Shown: piece after piece, positions 49,192 to 54,721 of the stretch
How positions within the stretch are numbered: position 1 is the first letter of the stretch
Layout: each line of letters starts with the position of its first letter
Assembly: GCA_945889015.1 (NCBI GenBank)
Contig: CAMDBL010000005.1
Location: forward strand, 1 to 54,721
DNA length: 54,721 bases
Direction of reading: 5' to 3'
Source of the DNA: Devosia equisanguinis
GTDB taxonomy: Bacteria; Pseudomonadota; Alphaproteobacteria; Rhizobiales; Hyphomicrobiaceae
Notes under the pieces: generated by a model
Databases searched by the model: none
Told to the model about the DNA's origin: nothing
Seen by the model: the letters and a program-made list of their open reading frames with translations, nothing else
Made by a program: the position numbers and the translations under genes

Positions 49192-52100
49192 ATGACCACC
49201 GCGACCAGCGACACGGCGCAGGCGATCCTGCTGGGCGAAACGCGCCCGGATCTGATCCGCGACGAGACGCTTTCTGCACTGTTCCGCGCAACGGTCGCGC
49301 GGACGCCGGACAAGGTTGCCCTTTCGCTGATCGGCAGCGACGAGGCGCTCAGCTACCGTGAGCTCGATCGGCGCTCGGACCTCGTCGCCGCGGCACTCGC
49401 CGCCCGCGGTATCGGCCGCGGCGAATTCGTCGGGCTCTGGTTTCGCCGCTCCATCGACCTTCATGTCGGATTGCTGGGGATCGTCAAGACCGGCGCAGCC
49501 TTCATTCCCTTCGACGCCGACATTCCCGCCGACCGCGTCTCGGTCAGCCTCGGGGACTGCGGAGCGCGGGTTTTGCTCACCCACGACGCGATGGCTGGCC
49601 GCGCCACCGGCGTCGGGGTCGAGGTGCTGCCGCTGGAGCAGTGTCTGACCGGTCCCGTCGGCGCGGCGCCCCGCGACACGGCCGGGCCGGGCGATCCGGC
49701 CTATGCGATCTACACTTCGGGCACCACGGGCAAGCCCAAGGGCATCGTCATCTCGCAGCGCAACGTCTGCCACTACCTGCGCGCGGGCAACGAGCTGCTC
49801 GGAATTTGCGACACTGACGTGGTGCTGCAGCAGGCCTCCGTCGCCTTCGATCTGTCGATCGAGGAGATCTTCATTCCCTATCTCGTCGGCGCCACCATGA
49901 AAGTGGCGACGCTGGAGACGCTGCGCCAGACCGACCGCCTCGCCGATTTTCTCGAGGCCGAGGGCATCACTGTCATAGACACGGTGCCGACGCTGCTGAC
50001 GATGCTGGAGCGCGACGTGCCGGGTGTGCGCCTGATCATCGTCGGCGGCGAGGCCTGTCCGCCCGCGCTCGTCGAGCGGCTGGCGCGGCCCGGCCGGCGG
50101 ATCGTCAACACCTATGGTCCGACCGAGACGACGGTGGTCGCGACCGCGATCGACTTGGTGCCGGGCGAGGCCGTGACCATCGGCCGGCCGATCGCCAACT
50201 ACACCGCTTACGTGGTCGACGACGAGTTGCGGCTGGTGGCGCCGGGCGCGACCGGAGAACTGTTGATCGGGGGGCCGGGTGTCGCCGGTGGCTATATCAA
50301 CCAGCCGGGTCTCACCGCGCAGAAATTCATCGCCAATCCGTTTGCCGGCCGCTCCGGCGCCGACCCTGTGCTCTATCGCAGCGGAGATGCCGTCAGCCTC
50401 GACGGTAACGGGCTCATCCGCTTCCACGGTCGCATCGACACTCAGGTCAAGATCCGCGGCTTCCGTATCGAGCTCGGCGAAATCGAGACGCTGATCGCCG
50501 ACGAACCCGGGGTGCAGTCGGCGGTCGTCACCGTATCGCAGGGTGTCGCCGGCGACGCGCTCGTGGCCCACGTGGTTGCGAAGGGTGGAGAGACGTTCGA
50601 CAGCGCCGCCGCGAAATCCTCGATCAGTGGCAAGTTGCCCCCCTACATGGTGCCGGCACACTGGCGCGTGCACGACAGTCTGCCGCGCCTCACCTCCGGC
50701 AAGATCGACCGCAAGTCGCTGGCCGAGGAGCCGATCGCGGCGACCATGACCGCCGGTGAGCAGGAGCCGCCGCGCTCGCTGACGGAAGCGCACCTGCTGA
50801 AGGCGGCCAAGGACGTGATGGGCCTGCCGGCGCTGAGCTTCGACGCGGATTTCTTCAACGATCTCGGTGGCAATTCGCTGATCGCGGCACGCTTCGTCTC
50901 GGAGGTCAGGCGCATCCCACATCTGTCGGGGATCGCGCTGCAGGACATTTACAACGAGAAGACGTTGCGCCGGGTCGGTGCCGTGCTCGACCAGCGCGCC
51001 AAGAGCGAGCCTCTCGGCCGCGCCGACCTCTCTTTCGAGCCTGTGCCGCTGCGCCGCCGATTCCTGTGTGGACTCGGCCAGGCGATCGCGCTGCCGTTCA
51101 TCATCGCGGTGGTGACCACCCAGTGGATCGGCCTTCTGCTGGCCTCGATCTATCTGGTCCGCGACGGGACGCCTTTGTGGCTCGAGATCGTGATCCTGTG
51201 CCTCATCTACCTCATGCTCAACCTTGGCACCAAGGTCATGGTGGTGGCCTTGAAATGGCTCGTCATCGGCCGCACGAAGCCGGGCATCTACCCGTTGTGG
51301 GGCTGGTATTATTTCCGCATCTGGATGATGCAGCGCGTCGTGCATCTGACCGCGCACAAGTTCCTGCAGGGCACGCCGCTGATGCGCCTCTACCTGCGCG
51401 CGCTCGGCGCCAGGATCGGAAAGGATGCGATCATCAACGAGTTCGAGGACGGCGCCATCGACCTGATGACGATCGGTCCGCGCTCCAGCCTCGGCTCAAA
51501 GGTCAAGCTCGCCAACGTCGAGGTGGTCGGCAATCTGGTCTATGTCGGCGTGATCAACGTCGGCGCCGACGTATCTATCGGCAACGGCTGCGTCATCGGC
51601 TACGACACCCACATCGGCGACAACGCCGAGATCGGCGACCTGACCTGCGTCCCGCCAGGCGCCCGTGTCGGTGCCTGCGAGATCTGGGACGGCGCCCCGC
51701 CGCGCTGCATCGGCAAGGTGGACGTCGCGGCGCAGCCGGCACATCCCGAGGCCGGCCCGCTCAAGCGCGCGTGGCAGGGCCTGTGCTACTTCATGGCCTA
51801 CAACATAGTGATGATGGTTGGTCTGCTGCCGATCTTCCCGGCGTTCTACGTGCTGTCCTACATCGACGACAGCACCTCCGGCGACCGCGACCACTACCTG
51901 CCGTGGGGCTGGGTGTTCGTCTACGCTTGGCCCGCCGCGCTGGTGCTGGTGTTCGTGTCGATGGCGATCGTCATCGCGATGCGTTGGATGATCATCCCCG
52001 AGCGCGTGAAGCCTGGACGCTACTCCATCTTCAGCAACTTCTACTACCGCAAGTGGGTGATGTCGCTGGCCACCGAGACCATGCTGGAGACGCTGAACTC

Positions 52101-53247
52101 GCTGTATGCCACCGTGTTCATGCGCAACTGGTACCGGATGATGGGCACCAAGGTCGGTCGCGGCACGGAGATCTCCTCCAACTTCGCCGGGCGCTACGAC
52201 CTGATCGAACTCGGCGAGAACAACTTCCTCGGTGACGAGGCGATCTTCGGTGACGAGGACTTGCGCCGTGGCTGGATGATCATGGACCGCGTGAAGACCG
52301 GCGATCGCTGCTTCTTCGGCAACCTGTGCGTGATCTCGAAGGGCTCGACCATCGACAGCGACGCGCTGATCGGCGTCAAGACGCGGATGCCGGAAAGTCT
52401 GCACGTCAAGTCGGGGGAGACCTGGTTCGGCAGCCCGGCGATGCCGATGCCCAACCGGCAGCGCGTCTCGCTGACGGCGGACGCAACCTATCAGCCACCG
52501 CCGCAGATGCGCTGGCTGCGCACGCTGTTCGAGGCCGCGCACACCTCGCTACCAACCGCGGTGCTGATCACGCTCGCCTACATCACGGCCGACATCATGG
52601 AATTTCCGATGGACGCCGGCAACTGGGGCATGGCGTTGGCGATCTTCATGGCCGCCGGCGTCGTCACCTCCGCGATCATGTGTCTGGTCTCGATCTTCGT
52701 GAAATGGTCGATGATGGGCATCTATCGCCCGATGATGAAGCCGATGTGGTCGTGGTGGGCGATGCGGACCGAGGCGGTGGCCGTGCTCTATGGCGGCCTC
52801 TCCAGCAAGGTGCTGCTCGACTACCTGCGCGGCACGCCGTTCCTGCCCTGGATGCTGAGGTTGTACGGCACCAAGATCGGCAAGGGTGTCTGGCTGAACA
52901 GCGCCGACCTCACCGAGTTCGATTGCGTGACGATCGGTGATCATGCCGTCGTCAACATGCAGTCGAGCCCGCAGACGCACCTCTACGAGGATCGGGTGAT
53001 GAAGGTCGGCCGCATCGAGATCGGCAAGGGGGTCACCGTCGGCACCGCCGCGATCATCCTCTACGACAGCGTCATCGGCGACTATGCGCGGCTGGGACCG
53101 CTGACGGTGGTGATGAAAGGCGAGTACATTCCGCCGCACACCGTCTGGAGCGGCGCGCCGGCGCGACGGGCGACGGCACAGGACGCGGCGCTGATCGCCG
53201 GCGGTGCCGGTGTCCAGACCGCGGAGGTGGCGGCGTCCGTCGCCTGA
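49192..53247 (+). CDS. Pls/PosA-like single-module non-ribosomal peptide synthetase (A-T-TM/hexapeptide-repeat domains)
   Basis: 1351 aa; A-domain motifs YTSGTTGKPKGIVISQ, NTYGPTETTVVAT, YRSGDAVSLDGNGLIRFHGRIDTQVKIRGFRIELGEIE; T domain FFNDLGGNSLIAARF; six TM segments alternating with three hexapeptide-rich domains; no condensation or thioesterase domain. Confidence 0.93.
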   Translation: MTTATSDTAQAILLGETRPDLIRDETLSALFRATVARTPDKVALSLIGSDEALSYRELDRRSDLVAAALAARGIGRGEFVGLWFRRSIDLHVGLLGIVKTGAAFIPFDADIPADRVSVSLGDCGARVLLTHDAMAGRATGVGVEVLPLEQCLTGPVGAAPRDTAGPGDPAYAIYTSGTTGKPKGIVISQRNVCHYLRAGNELLGICDTDVVLQQASVAFDLSIEEIFIPYLVGATMKVATLETLRQTDRLADFLEAEGITVIDTVPTLLTMLERDVPGVRLIIVGGEACPPALVERLARPGRRIVNTYGPTETTVVATAIDLVPGEAVTIGRPIANYTAYVVDDELRLVAPGATGELLIGGPGVAGGYINQPGLTAQKFIANPFAGRSGADPVLYRSGDAVSLDGNGLIRFHGRIDTQVKIRGFRIELGEIETLIADEPGVQSAVVTVSQGVAGDALVAHVVAKGGETFDSAAAKSSISGKLPPYMVPAHWRVHDSLPRLTSGKIDRKSLAEEPIAATMTAGEQEPPRSLTEAHLLKAAKDVMGLPALSFDADFFNDLGGNSLIAARFVSEVRRIPHLSGIALQDIYNEKTLRRVGAVLDQRAKSEPLGRADLSFEPVPLRRRFLCGLGQAIALPFIIAVVTTQWIGLLLASIYLVRDGTPLWLEIVILCLIYLMLNLGTKVMVVALKWLVIGRTKPGIYPLWGWYYFRIWMMQRVVHLTAHKFLQGTPLMRLYLRALGARIGKDAIINEFEDGAIDLMTIGPRSSLGSKVKLANVEVVGNLVYVGVINVGADVSIGNGCVIGYDTHIGDNAEIGDLTCVPPGARVGACEIWDGAPPRCIGKVDVAAQPAHPEAGPLKRAWQGLCYFMAYNIVMMVGLLPIFPAFYVLSYIDDSTSGDRDHYLPWGWVFVYAWPAALVLVFVSMAIVIAMRWMIIPERVKPGRYSIFSNFYYRKWVMSLATETMLETLNSLYATVFMRNWYRMMGTKVGRGTEISSNFAGRYDLIELGENNFLGDEAIFGDEDLRRGWMIMDRVKTGDRCFFGNLCVISKGSTIDSDALIGVKTRMPESLHVKSGETWFGSPAMPMPNRQRVSLTADATYQPPPQMRWLRTLFEAAHTSLPTAVLITLAYITADIMEFPMDAGNWGMALAIFMAAGVVTSAIMCLVSIFVKWSMMGIYRPMMKPMWSWWAMRTEAVAVLYGGLSSKVLLDYLRGTPFLPWMLRLYGTKIGKGVWLNSADLTEFDCVTIGDHAVVNMQSSPQTHLYEDRVMKVGRIEIGKGVTVGTAAIILYDSVIGDYARLGPLTVVMKGEYIPPHTVWSGAPARRATAQDAALIAGGAGVQTAEVAASVA

Positions 53248-53275
53248 GCAGCGGCCGGCTGTCGGAGCGTGTGCG

Positions 53276-53884
53276 ATGGTGGTGTTGCGACTGGGACCGG
53301 CGATCGCCCTGCTGCGCTCGGGAGTCGGGCCGAGGCGCCCGGAACATGATCGCATCGCCACCGCCGACCTGATCGCTGCGACAGGGCGCTTCGACATCGC
53401 GGTCGAGCGCCGGCCGAGCGGCCGGCCGCGCCTCGCGCCACCCTATCCCGAGCTCGGCGTTTCGTTCTCCTGGCGCGATGGACTGCTGCTCGCGGGTTTC
53501 GATCCGGAGGGTGCCGTCGGCGTCGATATCGAGCCCGCGGACACGTCCGGCAGGCTGGAGCCGGGACGACTCGCGAGCGATCACTTCGCGCCCGGCGAAG
53601 CGGCGGCGGTGATGGCGAGGTCCGGTGACGACGCGCTGGATCTGTTTCTGCGCCTGTGGGTCGCCAAGGAGGCCGTGCTCAAGCTGACCGGGCGGGGCGT
53701 CTACGACGGCCTGCACAGGCCCGATCTCGGCTGGTGCATCGCCTCGATCTCGGGTGATGGCACGCCGATACGCCTGCAGGGGACGCCAGGGCATACAGCC
53801 GTCGAGGTCGCCGTCGCCCGCCCCGCGGTCCCTGGCCGGCCGGCGCCGCCCTATTGCGCGCTAGCCCGGCTCCTGCAGGAGTGA
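53276..53884 (+). CDS. Sfp-type 4'-phosphopantetheinyl transferase
   Basis: AVGVDIEPADTSGRLEPGRLASDHFAPGEAA...LDLFLRLWVAKEAVLKLTGRGV (GVDIE and W..KEA..K signatures); 28 bp after the NRPS stop. Confidence 0.88.
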   Translation: MVVLRLGPAIALLRSGVGPRRPEHDRIATADLIAATGRFDIAVERRPSGRPRLAPPYPELGVSFSWRDGLLLAGFDPEGAVGVDIEPADTSGRLEPGRLASDHFAPGEAAAVMARSGDDALDLFLRLWVAKEAVLKLTGRGVYDGLHRPDLGWCIASISGDGTPIRLQGTPGHTAVEVAVARPAVPGRPAPPYCALARLLQE

Positions 53885-53942
53885 AAGCCCCGGCAACGCC
53901 GCCGTTGCGCGCGCGCATCGAAGCCCGCATAAAGCCCCGCGT

Positions 53943-54029
53943 GCGGACGTGGTGGAACCGGTAGACACACAGGACTTAAAATCCTGAGTTCGTAAGAGCG
54001 TGCGGGTTCGAGTCCCGCCGTCCGCACCA
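53943..54029 (+). tRNA. tRNA-Leu (anticodon UAA), CCA encoded
   Basis: gcggacg...cgtccgc acceptor stem, cttaaaa anticodon loop with taa, long variable arm, ggttcgagtcc T arm, 3' acca. Confidence 0.96.
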
Positions 54030-54241
54030 ATGATTGGCCGGCATTGCCGCGCCCTTCCTCTTTCGGCCGGCTTTCAGGTGATCCTGGAGGGCTTTAGGGC
54101 AGCACGCGATCCCACGCCACTTCCGGGATGGCGCCGTATCGTGGGAATGGCTAGGGTTACGTCGGTACGGATCCTGTGTCCTGCACCAGCCATCCAACAG
54201 AGAGGGCGCTGCGGGACGGATCGAGGATGGGGAGGACGACC

Positions 54242-54721
54242 GTGCAGTCACGCATTTTGAGCCCAAAGGACTTTTGGACAGGGCTCATCTATATCGCTTT
54301 CGGCGGGGCGGCAGGTTGGATCGGCTCTGCATACAACATGGGCACCGCGGGCCGCATGGGGCCTGGGTATTTTCCCAAGGTTCTCGCAGGAATGCTGATC
54401 GTGCTGGGCTTGATCTCGCTCGGCCGCAGCTTTGTCTCGAAGGGCGAGCCGATCTCCAGGATCGCCTTCAAGCCGCTGGTGTTGGTGCTGCTGGCATGTG
54501 CCTCGTTCGGTTTCCTCGTCAACCGTGCCGGGCTGATCGTGGCGCTGGCGGCCCTGGTGCTGGTCAGCGCGGCGGGCAGCCGCGAGTTCAAGCTTGATTG
54601 GATGGCGCTCGGCGGGCTCGTCCTCTTGATCACATTCTGCTCGCTGGTGTTCGTCAAGGGGCTCGGGATTCCGATGCCGCTGCTCGGCACCTGGATCGAG
54701 CCGTACGCCGGCCCTCTCGCC
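54242..54721 (+). CDS. Tripartite tricarboxylate transporter TctB family protein (partial, runs off window end)
   Basis: GTG start (or in-frame ATG at 54227): VQSRILSPKDFWTGLIYIAFGGAAGWIGSAYNMGTAGRMGPGYFPKVLAGMLIVLGLISLGRSF... Confidence 0.85.
   Translation, partial: MQSRILSPKDFWTGLIYIAFGGAAGWIGSAYNMGTAGRMGPGYFPKVLAGMLIVLGLISLGRSFVSKGEPISRIAFKPLVLVLLACASFGFLVNRAGLIVALAALVLVSAAGSREFKLDWMALGGLVLLITFCSLVFVKGLGIPMPLLGTWIEPYAGPLA

Noticed and set aside
49060-51357. 765-aa - strand ORF
   Set aside because: Antisense to the NRPS adenylation region; no domain recognisable.
53943-54241. Possible integration site of a mobile element at the tRNA-Leu
   Set aside because: No integrase and no duplicated tRNA 3' end seen; flanks look like ordinary chromosome.

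Overview
A 54.7 kb high-GC chromosomal window, probably from an alphaproteobacterium (inferred from gene content and repeat types). It is almost fully coding, with about 50 CDSs and one tRNA-Leu(UAA). No rRNA, CRISPR array, transposase, integrase or phage gene was recognised. Most genes look like accessory catabolism and transport: three acyl-CoA dehydrogenases, two orphan Bug/TctC-type solute-binding proteins, a partial TctB, an IclR regulator, two periplasmic-binding-protein folds without signal peptides, a TPP enzyme, tandem MaoC proteins, tandem flavin monooxygenases and two MDR oxidoreductase paralogues. Housekeeping genes include argJ, glpK, infA, a cold-shock gene, gluQ, trmO, a YgiQ-type radical SAM gene and a THUMP-type RNA methyltransferase. 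The most interesting locus is at 47.0-53.9 kb. It encodes a secreted protein of unknown function, a 1351-aa single-module Pls/PosA-like NRPS (adenylation + thiolation + six predicted TM helices alternating with three hexapeptide-repeat domains) and a directly downstream Sfp-type phosphopantetheinyl transferase. It is a candidate cationic homopoly(amino acid) synthesis system. Other notable points: an HtrA-like protein whose three catalytic positions all appear substituted, a palindromic repeat inserted in frame in an RNA methyltransferase gene, an orphan HicA-like toxin, and several dispersed hairpin repeat families. All calls come from reading the sequence and supplied ORFs; no database search was run.
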